A stretch of 64,000 bases of DNA from Desulfobacula sp. (GTDB taxonomy: Bacteria; Desulfobacterota; Desulfobacteria; Desulfobacterales; Desulfobacteraceae): assembly GCF_030611305.1 (NCBI RefSeq), contig NZ_JAUWQB010000001.1, forward strand, positions 37,912 to 101,911, given 5' to 3'. The position numbers and the translations under genes were made by a program. Every line of letters begins with the position of its first letter. Within the stretch, counting starts at the first letter, position 1. The notes below the pieces were generated by a model. That model had not been told where the DNA came from. It did not search any database and worked only from the letters and a program-made list of their open reading frames with translations. Positions 35,404-44,496 of this stretch are shown piece by piece.

Positions 35404-36696
35404 ATGAAAAAAATACCAATTCAATTATTTTTCATCATCTTTATTATTATTTTCTGCCAGATTCCTGCATATTGTCAAACAACTTATTCTCTCTATGAAT
35501 TAACACAACTTGCCTATAAGCATAGTGAGACAATTAAGATTGCTCAAGACGATGTATATATCGCTCAACAGGACAAGGCCAGAGCATTATCTGTCTTAAT
35601 ACCAAAAGCCACATCCTATGGCAGCATGAAAGAATATAAAAATGATGATATCACTGCTCCCGATACCATGACACTGGGTATTAAGTTAACACAGTCATTT
35701 ACACTTAATGGAAAAGAGTTGATTGCTCTGGATGTTACAACAAAAACCATTGAAGGCAAAGAATTTTCCCTTGAAAGCATCCGTTCCCAGTACCTATTGC
35801 AGGTGTCCCAGGCCTATTACAACATATTAAGTGCTCAAAGATATCTTGAAATTGCCCAATCAGATGTAAATCGTCTTACCACCCACAGAGATGCTGTAAA
35901 GGAAAAACTAAGTGTTGGAAATGTAACCAAAACTGATTTATACAGAGCTGAAGCAGAGCTATCTAAATCTTTGACAGAGCTGGTAAGAGCAGAAAACAGG
36001 GTATTGAAAAGCAAAGCGGCCTTGCAGAATCTTGTCAATATTGAGGATGATTTTAATATCCAAAAAGAAGATGTTTCAGGTATTGAAAATTATCAATCAA
36101 CCCTGGAAGATATCCAGATTTATGCGTTGAAAAACAGGACAGAAATAAAAGAAGCAAAAAAGAATCTTGAAATCGCCCAAAAAACTATTAAATTTGAAAA
36201 AAGCGATTATTGGCCGACACTTTCACTTGAAGCCGGATACAAAGAGATTGATATTAAGTATAATTCCAGTTCAACGGACACGGAAGACGTTTATTTCACA
36301 GGAGAACTTGTATTTGCCTTATATGATGGGGGGTTGCGAAGAGCCCAGATCAGGCAGGCTCTTGCAGGCCAAAGAAAAGCAAAAAATGCTTTAATCCTGC
36401 AAGAGAAAACAATCATTCTGGATTCAAAGGTTTCTTTTCTGGATTATAAAGCTGCACAAAGTGCATTATTAAATTTACAGGACGAATTAAGATTTGCACA
36501 GGAGAACTACAATGCGGTTCAAATGCAGTTCAAATACGGTATGGCAGACAGTATTGATATGATGGATGCGAACACTTTACTGGTTACTGCCCAGAGAAGA
36601 ATTTTAGATGCTAAATACATATACTACCTTTCTGTACTTAAGATTCTGTACACCAAAGGTGATTTAATTTCGTTTCTTTTTAATCAAGCACAATGA
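35404..36696 (+). CDS. TolC-family outer-membrane efflux protein
   Basis: An outer-membrane channel of the TolC family, 430 residues from the ATG at 35404. The frame to 35377 adds nine residues, but signal peptide and GAGG favour 35404. The signal peptide ends near PAYCQ. Two repeats of long coiled-coil helices with N-terminal LYELTQLAYKHSETIKIAQ and second-half LEDIQIYALKNRTEIKEA are visible. There is no adjacent membrane-fusion protein or inner-membrane pump, so its partner is elsewhere. A small palindrome, TGTTAC-TGA-GTAACA (35294-35308), lies upstream. Confidence 0.87.
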   Translation: MKKIPIQLFFIIFIIIFCQIPAYCQTTYSLYELTQLAYKHSETIKIAQDDVYIAQQDKARALSVLIPKATSYGSMKEYKNDDITAPDTMTLGIKLTQSFTLNGKELIALDVTTKTIEGKEFSLESIRSQYLLQVSQAYYNILSAQRYLEIAQSDVNRLTTHRDAVKEKLSVGNVTKTDLYRAEAELSKSLTELVRAENRVLKSKAALQNLVNIEDDFNIQKEDVSGIENYQSTLEDIQIYALKNRTEIKEAKKNLEIAQKTIKFEKSDYWPTLSLEAGYKEIDIKYNSSSTDTEDVYFTGELVFALYDGGLRRAQIRQALAGQRKAKNALILQEKTIILDSKVSFLDYKAAQSALLNLQDELRFAQENYNAVQMQFKYGMADSIDMMDANTLLVTAQRRILDAKYIYYLSVLKILYTKGDLISFLFNQAQ

Positions 36697-36723
36697 ATCC
36701 GTAATGTTTTGGGTGCGTAAGGC

Positions 36724-36752
36724 TTGACTTAAACAAATTGATAAAATATTCT
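36724..36752 (+). promoter_or_regulatory. Candidate promoter of the gene at 36804
   Basis: TTGACT and TATTCT are separated by 17 bases. The predicted start is about 45 bases before the ATG, which has an AAAGGAG site. Confidence 0.45.
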
Positions 36753-36803
36753 TAGATATTGACACTTAAGGTTGGTATGAATGCGTTTTGAAAGGAGAAT
36801 CAC

Positions 36804-37121
36804 ATGTATGAAATAATCGCAAACCCTGAAGACTACCAGATTGATCATCTCATCAACGGAACCGGTAATGCAAATATTGAAATTTCCAAAGAGGAAAGGG
36901 ATAAATGGGCGGGTGAAATTGTAAATTTCAGTGAAAAACTGGCTGAGTTTGCAAAAAAATCAGAGGAATTTGCAAAACTTTTTTCCGGCCCGGAAAAGAT
37001 CTCTGCAACCCCCGCCTCATTAAAAACCTTAAAAATTCAATTATTTATGATTAATGATTCCTTAACCACAGCAATTGAAATTGCTGATAAACTTGAATCT
37101 GATATTGTAAAAAAAAATTAA
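36804..37121 (+). CDS. Uncharacterised 105-residue protein
   Basis: I do not recognise the family. It is soluble, mostly helical and acidic, with a coiled-coil-like stretch (FSEKLAEFAKKSEEFAKLF). It has its own promoter candidate and an AAAGGAG ribosome site. Its TAA and the TAA of the convergent aroC share the palindrome TTAA, so the two stop codons overlap. No functional clue comes from the neighbours. Confidence 0.7.
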   Translation: MYEIIANPEDYQIDHLINGTGNANIEISKEERDKWAGEIVNFSEKLAEFAKKSEEFAKLFSGPEKISATPASLKTLKIQLFMINDSLTTAIEIADKLESDIVKKN

Positions 37122-38179
37122 TGCAGACCTAAAGATTTCTGACGTAACAAATGGTCTGTGAGAACAATTGCCATCATGGCCTCACAGACCTTGTTAATCC
37201 TTGGAATAGCACAGATGTCATGACGACCTTCAGTAGAAATCTGGGTTGCATTACCATTTTCATCAATGGTCTGCTGTAGTTTTAGAATAGATGGGATGGG
37301 CTTGACATGAGCCCTTGCAATGATATCATCCCCGTTTGAAATCCCTGCCAGAATGCCACCTGAATGGTTTGTTTGAAATCCTTCCGGTAAAATCTGGTCA
37401 TTGTTCTCAAAGCCTGTCATTTGCGAGGCGTCCGTTCCTGCACCAATTTCAACGGCTTTGACAGCCCCGATACTCATTAAAGCCTTGGCAATATCAGCAT
37501 CAAGCTTGTCAAAAACAGGCTCTCCTAAACCTGCAGGTACATTTGATGCCATAATTTCAACGACACCCCCTAAAGAGTCCCCTTCGTTTTTGACGTTTTT
37601 GATTCTTTTTTCCATTTTTCGTGCAGCTTCCAAATCAGGGCATTGTAAAGCATTATTATTTTTTTCAGATAAATTATCGACATGAATTGCTTTGATACCA
37701 CCAAGCTCCAGTGTATAAGTTTTTATTGTGATATTGTATTGATCAAGTACCAGTTGCGCAACCGCACCTGCCGCAACTCTTGCAGCAGTCTCCCTTGCAG
37801 AAGCTCTCCCTCCGCCCCTGTAATCCCGGATGCCGTATTTTGCTTGATAGGTGTAATCGCCATGACCCGGTCTGAAAAGGGAGGCTATCTGTTTATAGGA
37901 TTTTGATTTCGCATCCTTATTTTCTATCATGATCATAATGGGAGTCCCTGTGGTCTGCCCATTAAATATACCCGATAAAATAATGGGATGGTCTGGTTCT
38001 TTCCTTTTTGTACTGGATACCCCATGACCCGGTTTTCTTTTATCAAGGGCATTTTGTATAATATTTTCGTCAATTGCAAGACCCGGAGGACAACCTTGAA
38101 TCACAACGCCTGTTCCTTTACCGTGTGATTCTCCAAAGGTAGTAATATTAAATGCTTTTCCAAAGCTACTGCCGGACAT
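37118..38179 (-). CDS. aroC: Chorismate synthase
   Basis: Last enzyme of the shikimate pathway, using reduced flavin to convert EPSP to chorismate. The family motifs are intact: GESHGKGTGVVIQGCPPG, RPGHGDYTYQAKYGIRDYRGGGRASARET and SGGILAGISNGD. It starts in the aroK stop codon (TAATG). It is the last gene of the pheA-aroE-aroA-aroK-aroC run. Confidence 0.95.
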   Translation of the reverse strand: MSGSSFGKAFNITTFGESHGKGTGVVIQGCPPGLAIDENIIQNALDKRKPGHGVSSTKRKEPDHPIILSGIFNGQTTGTPIMIMIENKDAKSKSYKQIASLFRPGHGDYTYQAKYGIRDYRGGGRASARETAARVAAGAVAQLVLDQYNITIKTYTLELGGIKAIHVDNLSEKNNNALQCPDLEAARKMEKRIKNVKNEGDSLGGVVEIMASNVPAGLGEPVFDKLDADIAKALMSIGAVKAVEIGAGTDASQMTGFENNDQILPEGFQTNHSGGILAGISNGDDIIARAHVKPIPSILKLQQTIDENGNATQISTEGRHDICAIPRINKVCEAMMAIVLTDHLLRQKSLGLH

Positions 38180-38691
38180 TAAGATAATCTCCTGTCAATA
38201 ATGTTAACGATTTCTTTCGGTGTGTGGAAACTAGTATCAATCCTTATATGGGCGGTTTGCTTATATAAAGGCTTTCTTTGCTTTATTAATTCATCTGTTT
38301 CATTTAAAAGATCTTTATTGGTAAGTGACGGTCTGGATTCCCTTGTTTTAGTATCCATATTTAATCTGAGCATAATTGTCTTGATATCAGCCTCAAGCCA
38401 GACAGCAAACCCGGATTTTTTAATAAAGTCCTGATTTTCATGATCTATAATAATACCGCCCCCTGTGGCAATAACCGCTTTTTTTTTATTTTTTGTATTA
38501 AAAAGTATCTGCTTTTCTAATTGTCGAAATTTTTCCCAACCATATTTTTCAACAATTTCTAGGATAGTTGATTCAGCATGTTGTTCAATAAGGCGATCCG
38601 TATCAATAAAATCAAAATTAAGGCGTGCAGCAAGAATTTTTCCGGTGGTCGTCTTTCCGGTACACCTGTAGCCAATGAGAAATATTTTCAT
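38179..38691 (-). CDS. aroK: Shikimate kinase
   Basis: Phosphorylates shikimate with ATP. Walker A is GYRCTGKTTTGK close to the N-terminus, followed by DFIDTDRLIE and the GGGIII nucleotide/substrate segment. The start is the ATG at 38691 (MKIFLIGY), 10 bp after the aroA stop. The longer reading frame upstream overlaps aroA and is not real. The length of 170 residues is normal. Confidence 0.92.
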   Translation of the reverse strand: MKIFLIGYRCTGKTTTGKILAARLNFDFIDTDRLIEQHAESTILEIVEKYGWEKFRQLEKQILFNTKNKKKAVIATGGGIIIDHENQDFIKKSGFAVWLEADIKTIMLRLNMDTKTRESRPSLTNKDLLNETDELIKQRKPLYKQTAHIRIDTSFHTPKEIVNIIDRRLS

Positions 38692-38701
38692 AAAATTCTC
38701 A

Positions 38702-39958
38702 CTACAAAGCTTCAAAAATCTGCCAAAAATTTGGAAAAGACTTTTCAACACATGCTTCATTCTCAATTTCCATACCTCGGACCATAAGACCGGGAATGGA
38801 AAATGCCATGGCAATTCGATGATCATTAAACGTTTCTATTCTTGATCCCTTTGGTTCGCCACCAGTGATTTCCAGATAATCCTCTCCTTGCTTTACCTCT
38901 ATGCCCATTTTCATAAGTTGTGAAGAGACGGCATCAATCCGGTCGCACTCTTTTTCACGTAAGTGTTTAATATTGCTTATTCTGGTTTTTCCTTTAGCAA
39001 AGCTTGCTACAACAGCAATGGCAGGAACGGCATCCGGGGTGTCAGACATATCCACATCCACTCCATTAAGAGAGAACCCGCAAACACCGATTTGGTTATC
39101 TTCAATTTTAAGGGTACACCCCATCTTTTCCAAAATTTTAACCTGTTTTAGATCCCCCTGTAAAGAGTTTTTGCTGATATTTTTAACGGATATCATTTTT
39201 CCCGTAATCGCACCAATAGCCCAGAAATACCCGGCATTGGAAAGATCGGGTTCAACATAAAAATCTCCCGGGATATAGGATTGCTTTCCTGTGACTCTGT
39301 AATGGGTGGTATCAATTTGATGTACATTAACTTTAAATTTTTTCATAATATCAATAGTCAAGTCAATGTAGGGAGAGGATACGGGTGCCCCCTTAAGGCT
39401 GATATCAAGGCCGTCTTTCATCAATACCCCCATCATCAGAAGAGAGGATAAATACTGGCTGCTTTTGGAACAGTCAATTTTAACAGCCCCCCCTTCCCTG
39501 CTGTTTCCCTTGATATGAACAGGTGGTGTTCCGGTTTTGCTTTCCGATTTTGCATAAATTCCCAACATGGTTAATGCGTCAAGTAACTCTTTCATCGGTC
39601 GTTCACGCATTCGCTCGTCCCCTGTAAGAGTGTAGCGGGTGTTTCCAAGAGCTGCAATCCCGGCAAGAAGCCGCATGGAGGTGCCTGAATTGCCAAGATA
39701 AATATCTTTATTACAGGGTTGGGGCTTTGTACCAAAGCCGGACACCCTGAAATGATTGTCTTTTATTTTGTTAATTTTTGCTCCCATATGTTTAAGTGCA
39801 TCAATGGTCAGTAGAATATCATCACTTTGAAGAAGATTTTCAATACTCGATGTTCCATTGGAAAGGGAGGCACAAATCATCATGCGATGGGAAATGCTTT
39901 TTGAACCCGGAATCACAATCGACTGGTCTTCAATTTTTTTTGGAACGATCCGTTTCAA
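38702..39958 (-). CDS. aroA: 3-phosphoshikimate 1-carboxyvinyltransferase (EPSP synthase)
   Basis: Joins shikimate-3-phosphate and phosphoenolpyruvate. Motifs: PGSKSISHR, GNSGTSMRLLAG, DCSKSSQYLSSLL, EPDLSNAGYF and KECDRIDA. The start is TTG, directly abutting the TAA of aroE (TAATTG). The length of 418 residues is normal. Confidence 0.95.
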   Translation of the reverse strand: MKRIVPKKIEDQSIVIPGSKSISHRMMICASLSNGTSSIENLLQSDDILLTIDALKHMGAKINKIKDNHFRVSGFGTKPQPCNKDIYLGNSGTSMRLLAGIAALGNTRYTLTGDERMRERPMKELLDALTMLGIYAKSESKTGTPPVHIKGNSREGGAVKIDCSKSSQYLSSLLMMGVLMKDGLDISLKGAPVSSPYIDLTIDIMKKFKVNVHQIDTTHYRVTGKQSYIPGDFYVEPDLSNAGYFWAIGAITGKMISVKNISKNSLQGDLKQVKILEKMGCTLKIEDNQIGVCGFSLNGVDVDMSDTPDAVPAIAVVASFAKGKTRISNIKHLREKECDRIDAVSSQLMKMGIEVKQGEDYLEITGGEPKGSRIETFNDHRIAMAFSIPGLMVRGMEIENEACVEKSFPNFWQIFEAL

Positions 39959-40774
39959 TTAATTGTCTCCATTTATAACTGCCTGTCGCATCAGTTTTAT
40001 ATCAGGCGATATGCCGGTCCATAATTTAAATTGAGCCGCACCCTGATAAAGGAACATGGACAATCCGTCAATGGTTGTACACCCCTTTTTTTGTGCTTCA
40101 GACAGCAGTTTTGTTCTCAAAGGATTATAAACAATATCCATGACAACCATCTGCGAATTCATATAGTTAGAAGGAAAAGCCAGATTATCAATGTTCGGGT
40201 GCATGCCAATGGATGTCGTGTTGATAATAATATCTGGGTTTATGTCATCCATTTTATCAATTTCATCCATTGGAATAAAATCGGCCTTATACTTTAAAGC
40301 CAGACTTTCCCCCCTCTCTTTGTTCCTGTTGATAATGACAAGACCACCCTTTTTTTTGTGTATACCATAGGCAACTGCCCGGGCAGCCCCTCCGGCACCT
40401 ATGATGCAGACCCTTTTATCCTTGATGCCGATTGTTTTTAAGGGGGCAATGGCAGCTTTATAGTCAGTGTTATATCCAAGTAGTTTTCCATCCTTGTTCA
40501 CAACAGTGTTTACTGCATTAATGTTCAATGCGTCTTCATCAATCCAGTCAAGATGGTTCATTATAGATTTTTTAAATGGTATTGTAACAGATGCGCCCTT
40601 AATATTTAGTGTTTTCATTGCTGTGATGCCTTTTGAAATTTCATCAATTTTAAAGGCAAGGTAAACCGCATTAATTTGATGTTGTTGAAAACAGGCGTTG
40701 TGAATTTCAGGGCTTTTGGAATGCCTGATCGGATTTCCAAAAACGCAGTAAACTTGTGTATTAGAATCAATCAT
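39959..40774 (-). CDS. aroE: Shikimate dehydrogenase
   Basis: NADPH-dependent reduction of 3-dehydroshikimate. Motifs: FGNPIRHSKSPEIHN, VTIPFK, GYNTDY and IGAGGAARAVAYG (dinucleotide fold). The start overlaps pheA as ATGA. The length of 271 residues is normal. Confidence 0.95.
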   Translation of the reverse strand: MIDSNTQVYCVFGNPIRHSKSPEIHNACFQQHQINAVYLAFKIDEISKGITAMKTLNIKGASVTIPFKKSIMNHLDWIDEDALNINAVNTVVNKDGKLLGYNTDYKAAIAPLKTIGIKDKRVCIIGAGGAARAVAYGIHKKKGGLVIINRNKERGESLALKYKADFIPMDEIDKMDDINPDIIINTTSIGMHPNIDNLAFPSNYMNSQMVVMDIVYNPLRTKLLSEAQKKGCTTIDGLSMFLYQGAAQFKLWTGISPDIKLMRQAVINGDN

Positions 40775-41868
40775 ACTTCCTCTTTAACATAAACTGGATA
40801 AGATCCAAGTATTTTCAATGACAGGCAGTTTTTTTTGATTTCTTCAATAGTGTGAGAAACAAGCTTGTCCTGTTGATGCCCTTCAATATCAAGAAAAAAA
40901 TAATAACTCCAGTCGTGATGCCGTGTGGGCCTGGATTCAAGCTTCAACATATTCAGTCCTGCCTTGTTAACGGGTTCAAGCGTTTTAAATAAGGCACCCG
41001 GTACATGGGAAGTCGCAAACATGATAGACGTTTTATCATTTCCGGTCTGCTCAGGTGTGTCTCTACCAATTATAAGGAATCTTGTAATATTTCCTGAATA
41101 ATCTTCTATTTTTGATTCAACAGTCTGCAATTCATAAATATGGGCGGCCTGTTTGCTTGCAATGGCTGCTATGCTTTTGTCTTCAGAGGCCAGAAGTGCA
41201 GCTTTTGATGTACTGGTGGTCTCAAATATGTCAGCATGTGCAAACTTTTTTTTAATCCAGGTTTTACATTGAGCAAGCGCCTGGGGGTGGGAGTAAATTT
41301 TCTCAACGTGTTTTGGTTCGCCTGTTATGGACAACAAATCATGGGAAACAGGTTCATGGTGCTCAGCACAAACATGCAAATCAAAATCGGCAAACAGATC
41401 AAGAGTGTGATTTACTGCGCCTTCTATTGAGTTTTCAACAGGAACTACCCCAAAATGACTTTCTTTCTTCTCTACTTCCCTGAAAATTTCATATAAATTT
41501 GGCTGTTCGACAAATTTTCCTGAATGCTTAAAATGAGCCAGTGCAGCGATATGCGTATAGCTTGCTTCAGGCCCCAGAAAAGATATGGTTTTCGGCTTTT
41601 GGATTTCCCTAGTAGCTGTAATGATGACATTAAAAATATATTTTAATAATTCTTTATCAGCAGGGCCTTGATTCATTTTAGACAGTTTTTCAATCACTTT
41701 TCGTTCCCGTGATCGATCAAGTATCCGGCCGCCTTTTTCCTTTTTAATTCTCCCAACTTTTTGACCAATTTCAAGCCGCTGATTAATCAAACTTAAAATA
41801 TCTGAATCAATGCTGTCTATCTGATTTCTTAACCGGGTTAAATCATAATTAATTGCTTTTTCATTCAT
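40771..41868 (-). CDS. pheA: Bifunctional chorismate mutase/prephenate dehydratase
   Basis: Makes phenylpyruvate for phenylalanine. An AroQ-type mutase domain (residues 1-90: LRNQIDSIDSDILSLINQR) is followed by prephenate dehydratase (FLGPEASYTHIAA, VPVENSIEGAVNHTLDLF) and an ACT domain with the ESRPTRHHDWSYYFF regulatory segment. I chose ATG 41868; the TTG at 41895 is in frame but unlikely. It is the first gene of the aromatic operon, which lacks aroB and aroD here. It is probably inhibited by phenylalanine through ACT. Confidence 0.93.
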   Translation of the reverse strand: MNEKAINYDLTRLRNQIDSIDSDILSLINQRLEIGQKVGRIKKEKGGRILDRSRERKVIEKLSKMNQGPADKELLKYIFNVIITATREIQKPKTISFLGPEASYTHIAALAHFKHSGKFVEQPNLYEIFREVEKKESHFGVVPVENSIEGAVNHTLDLFADFDLHVCAEHHEPVSHDLLSITGEPKHVEKIYSHPQALAQCKTWIKKKFAHADIFETTSTSKAALLASEDKSIAAIASKQAAHIYELQTVESKIEDYSGNITRFLIIGRDTPEQTGNDKTSIMFATSHVPGALFKTLEPVNKAGLNMLKLESRPTRHHDWSYYFFLDIEGHQQDKLVSHTIEEIKKNCLSLKILGSYPVYVKEEV

Positions 41869-41907
41869 TATTGAATTACCGTTTGATTTACACAAATACT
41901 TCTAAAA

Positions 41908-41942
41908 TAAAAAAACCGCACCAGGTGTTTGGTCTGCTGCGG
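41908..41942 (-). terminator. Terminator after the CNNM/CorC gene
   Basis: Read on the minus strand, CCGCA-type stem arms (41916-41920 and 41938-41942) with an inner CAG/CTG pairing are followed by a run of seven or more U. It lies between the stop at 41959 and the pheA start and separates the two units. Confidence 0.7.
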
Positions 41943-41958
41943 CATGGATATGTCAAAA

Positions 41959-43197
41959 TTATTCTTTTTTAAGAATAAAATTTTTTATTCTGTTGCCATC
42001 CATATCTTTAACTGTTGCCACCCACTTATCCATGGTAATAGACTCACCAGGTTTTGGAATTCGGCCTATCTGTTCGAGGAAAAACCCTGAAAATGTATCA
42101 TAAGTATTTGATTCCGGAATTTCAATTTCAATTTCTTTGTTTAAATCATCAATATCAATCTTTCCTGTGACCAGCCATTTATTCCCTTTAAGTTTTACAA
42201 TATCATGTACCAGTCTGTCGGTTTCATCAATAATTTCACCAACGATTTCTTCAACAACATCTTCAAGGGTTACAATGCCGGATATGCCACCATGTTCATC
42301 CACAACAACGGCAATATGATTTTTTTTCCGCTTAAAATCCTGTAACAGGGAATCAAGCTTTTGGGATTCAGGAATAAAATATGGTTTTTTCATGATTTGT
42401 TTTACGTTCAATGGCGTATCAGAATCAGATGAGCAGGCTTTTTGATACCTTGCAAATAAATTTTTTACATGCAAAATCCCAATAATATTATCAATACTGT
42501 CCTCAATAACCGGAATCCTGGAATATCCGGTTTTAATAATTTTTTCAATGTCCATGTCCTGTGATACGTCTATCACAAACATATCCGCCCTGGGAGTCAT
42601 GATTTCAGAGCATGAGGTGTCGTCAAATTCAAAAATATTGGTAATAAATTCTTTTTCTTCTTCTTTGATTTCTCCTTCTTCTTCAACCACCTCAACCATA
42701 GTCATCAGTTCGTCTTCCGTTACAGTTTCTTGGGAAGTATCAATTGTCCCGTGTAATTTAGGTATAAAATTCAATATATAAATAAAAGGGAACAATAATT
42801 TTGATAGCCAGAAAAGTGGAAAAATCACAATCCTGGCCACGAGAATATTATTATGATTGGCAAATGATTTTGGAAAGATTTCGCCAAAAATAAGAATGAG
42901 CATCGTCATAATACCGGTTGCAATACCAACGGCATTGGATTTAAAGTATGAGATGGCAATGGATGTGGCAATGGCGGAAGCACCGATATTTACAAGATTA
43001 TTTCCAATCAGGATAGTCGTTAAAAGTGTATGAGACTCCTCTTTCATTTTCAAAATCAAAAGTCCGGTTTTAGAACCGTCTTTGGCAATATGAAGCGCCT
43101 TGACTTTGCTAATTGAAAAAAGCGCCGTTTCAGAGGAAGAAAAAAAACCAGATAAAATAAGGCATAAAATAAGTACGGCCAATTCAAAAGTCATCAA
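41959..43197 (-). CDS. CNNM/HlyC-CorC family membrane protein with CBS pair
   Basis: A 412-residue protein. An N-terminal CNNM (DUF21) domain has four membrane helices (FFSSSETALFSISK motif), followed by two CBS domains (MTPRADMFVIDV..., MKKPYFIPESQ...) with GIVTLEDVVEEIVGEI, and a C-terminal CorC-HlyC domain. The family is implicated in magnesium or cobalt transport or tolerance. It is a single-gene unit with its own terminator. Confidence 0.88.
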   Translation of the reverse strand: MMTFELAVLILCLILSGFFSSSETALFSISKVKALHIAKDGSKTGLLILKMKEESHTLLTTILIGNNLVNIGASAIATSIAISYFKSNAVGIATGIMTMLILIFGEIFPKSFANHNNILVARIVIFPLFWLSKLLFPFIYILNFIPKLHGTIDTSQETVTEDELMTMVEVVEEEGEIKEEEKEFITNIFEFDDTSCSEIMTPRADMFVIDVSQDMDIEKIIKTGYSRIPVIEDSIDNIIGILHVKNLFARYQKACSSDSDTPLNVKQIMKKPYFIPESQKLDSLLQDFKRKKNHIAVVVDEHGGISGIVTLEDVVEEIVGEIIDETDRLVHDIVKLKGNKWLVTGKIDIDDLNKEIEIEIPESNTYDTFSGFFLEQIGRIPKPGESITMDKWVATVKDMDGNRIKNFILKKE

Positions 43198-43262
43198 AGC
43201 AGAATATAATCCTTTGTTTATTATTTATATATTATTCTTATATGAAATCACTCTAATAGTAT

Positions 43263-44462
43263 TTAAGTTGATTTGTCAAATTTATTATCGCAGGTCTGAT
43301 TCCCCTTTATAAGACTGATAGCAATGTTGGCAGTCCTTTTTGACGCCCCCTTGCTTCCAAGTAATTTTCTGACCATTTGCAATTGATTTTCAAAAGTTAC
43401 TAAGCGATCAAGCATATCCAGGGCTTTTCCACTTATTTTTTCCGGGGTTGCGTCGTCTTGGAGGAATTCGGGCATAACTTCTTTGTTAACGATTAAATTT
43501 GCCAATCCAGCATATTTAATTTTTACAAACAGTTTTGCGAACCGATAACTGATTGTGGACATTCTATATATAATAATGGTCGGGACACAGCAAAGCGCAG
43601 CTTCAAGAGTGACGGTGCCGGAAGCTGCAATAACAAGGTCCGATTTCAAGAAGATATCCTTAACCGGTCCATTATTGATTTGAAATAATGGAGTCCTTTT
43701 GAATTTTTTTAGAATAATTTTTATGCTTTCCTTATGTATTGAAGGAGCTTGAGATATAATAAAAGAGACCTGTCGGTTTTTTTTATGAATAAGATCAGCC
43801 GCTTTTATCATTATTTTAAGCAAATTTTTTATCTCAGCCTTTCTAGATCCTGGAAGCAGGCCTATGATCACAGGAACAGCATCTTTATGTTTTGACAATA
43901 AATGCTTTGATCGAAAAAATGATTTTGATACTTTTTCAGGATACTCATCCATTAATGGATTGCCCACATAAGTGGATCGAATCTTAGCCTTTCTATATAT
44001 TTTTTCTTCAAAAGGAAGGACTAATGCTGCGTAATCAACATACTTTTTTATCTTTTTAAGTCTTGATTTTTTCCACGCCCATACTTTTGGTGTTATATAA
44101 TATAAGATTTTTATTTTGTAATGATCTTTGGCAAACTGGGCAGCTTTTAAATTGAATCCCGGATAATCCACAAGTATAATTAAATCCGGTGTGTTACTTT
44201 TAAGTTTTTTCTTGAACAAATCAAAAGCTCTTTTTATCTGTCCAAATTGCATCAGGACTTCAGTAATACCCATTGCAGAGAGTTTTGCGATATTGTAGAA
44301 AAGGTCTACATTTTGATTTTCAAGATATGTTCCACCTATACCTGAAAAATAAATACTGCTATTAAATTGTCTGATTTCTTTAACAAGATTTCCTGCATGC
44401 AGATCACCGGATGGTTCTCCTGTAAGAACCATAATATGTCTGGATTTAGCAGAAAGATTCAT
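43263..44462 (-). CDS. lpxB: Lipid-A-disaccharide synthase
   Basis: Joins UDP-diacylglucosamine and lipid X in lipid A synthesis. Motifs: LTGEPSGDLHAGNLV, YYITPKVWAWKKSR, LPGSRKAEIKNLL and ASGTVTLEAAL. The length of 399 residues is normal. It is the last gene of the long envelope operon. Two copies of a 14-bp AAGGYCACACGTAA element, which carries the ribosome site, precede the ATG. Confidence 0.95.
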   Translation of the reverse strand: MNLSAKSRHIMVLTGEPSGDLHAGNLVKEIRQFNSSIYFSGIGGTYLENQNVDLFYNIAKLSAMGITEVLMQFGQIKRAFDLFKKKLKSNTPDLIILVDYPGFNLKAAQFAKDHYKIKILYYITPKVWAWKKSRLKKIKKYVDYAALVLPFEEKIYRKAKIRSTYVGNPLMDEYPEKVSKSFFRSKHLLSKHKDAVPVIIGLLPGSRKAEIKNLLKIMIKAADLIHKKNRQVSFIISQAPSIHKESIKIILKKFKRTPLFQINNGPVKDIFLKSDLVIAASGTVTLEAALCCVPTIIIYRMSTISYRFAKLFVKIKYAGLANLIVNKEVMPEFLQDDATPEKISGKALDMLDRLVTFENQLQMVRKLLGSKGASKRTANIAISLIKGNQTCDNKFDKST

Positions 44463-44463
44463 T

Positions 44464-44496
44464 TTACGTGTGACCTTTATGGTTACGTGTGGCCTT
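44464..44496 (-). repeat. Tandem copy of a Shine-Dalgarno-bearing element before lpxB
   Basis: Minus strand: AAGGCCACACGTAA (44496-44483) and AAGGTCACACGTAA (44477-44464), separated by CCATA-type spacing. The second copy places AAGG 10-12 bases before the ATG. A third related copy, GAGGTCACGCGTAA, lies before lpxI (45333-45320). The copies differ at one to three positions. Confidence 0.7.

Noticed and set aside
38692..38826. N-terminal extension of shikimate kinase
   Set aside because: It overlaps aroA out of frame; the family start MKIFLIGY is at 38691.
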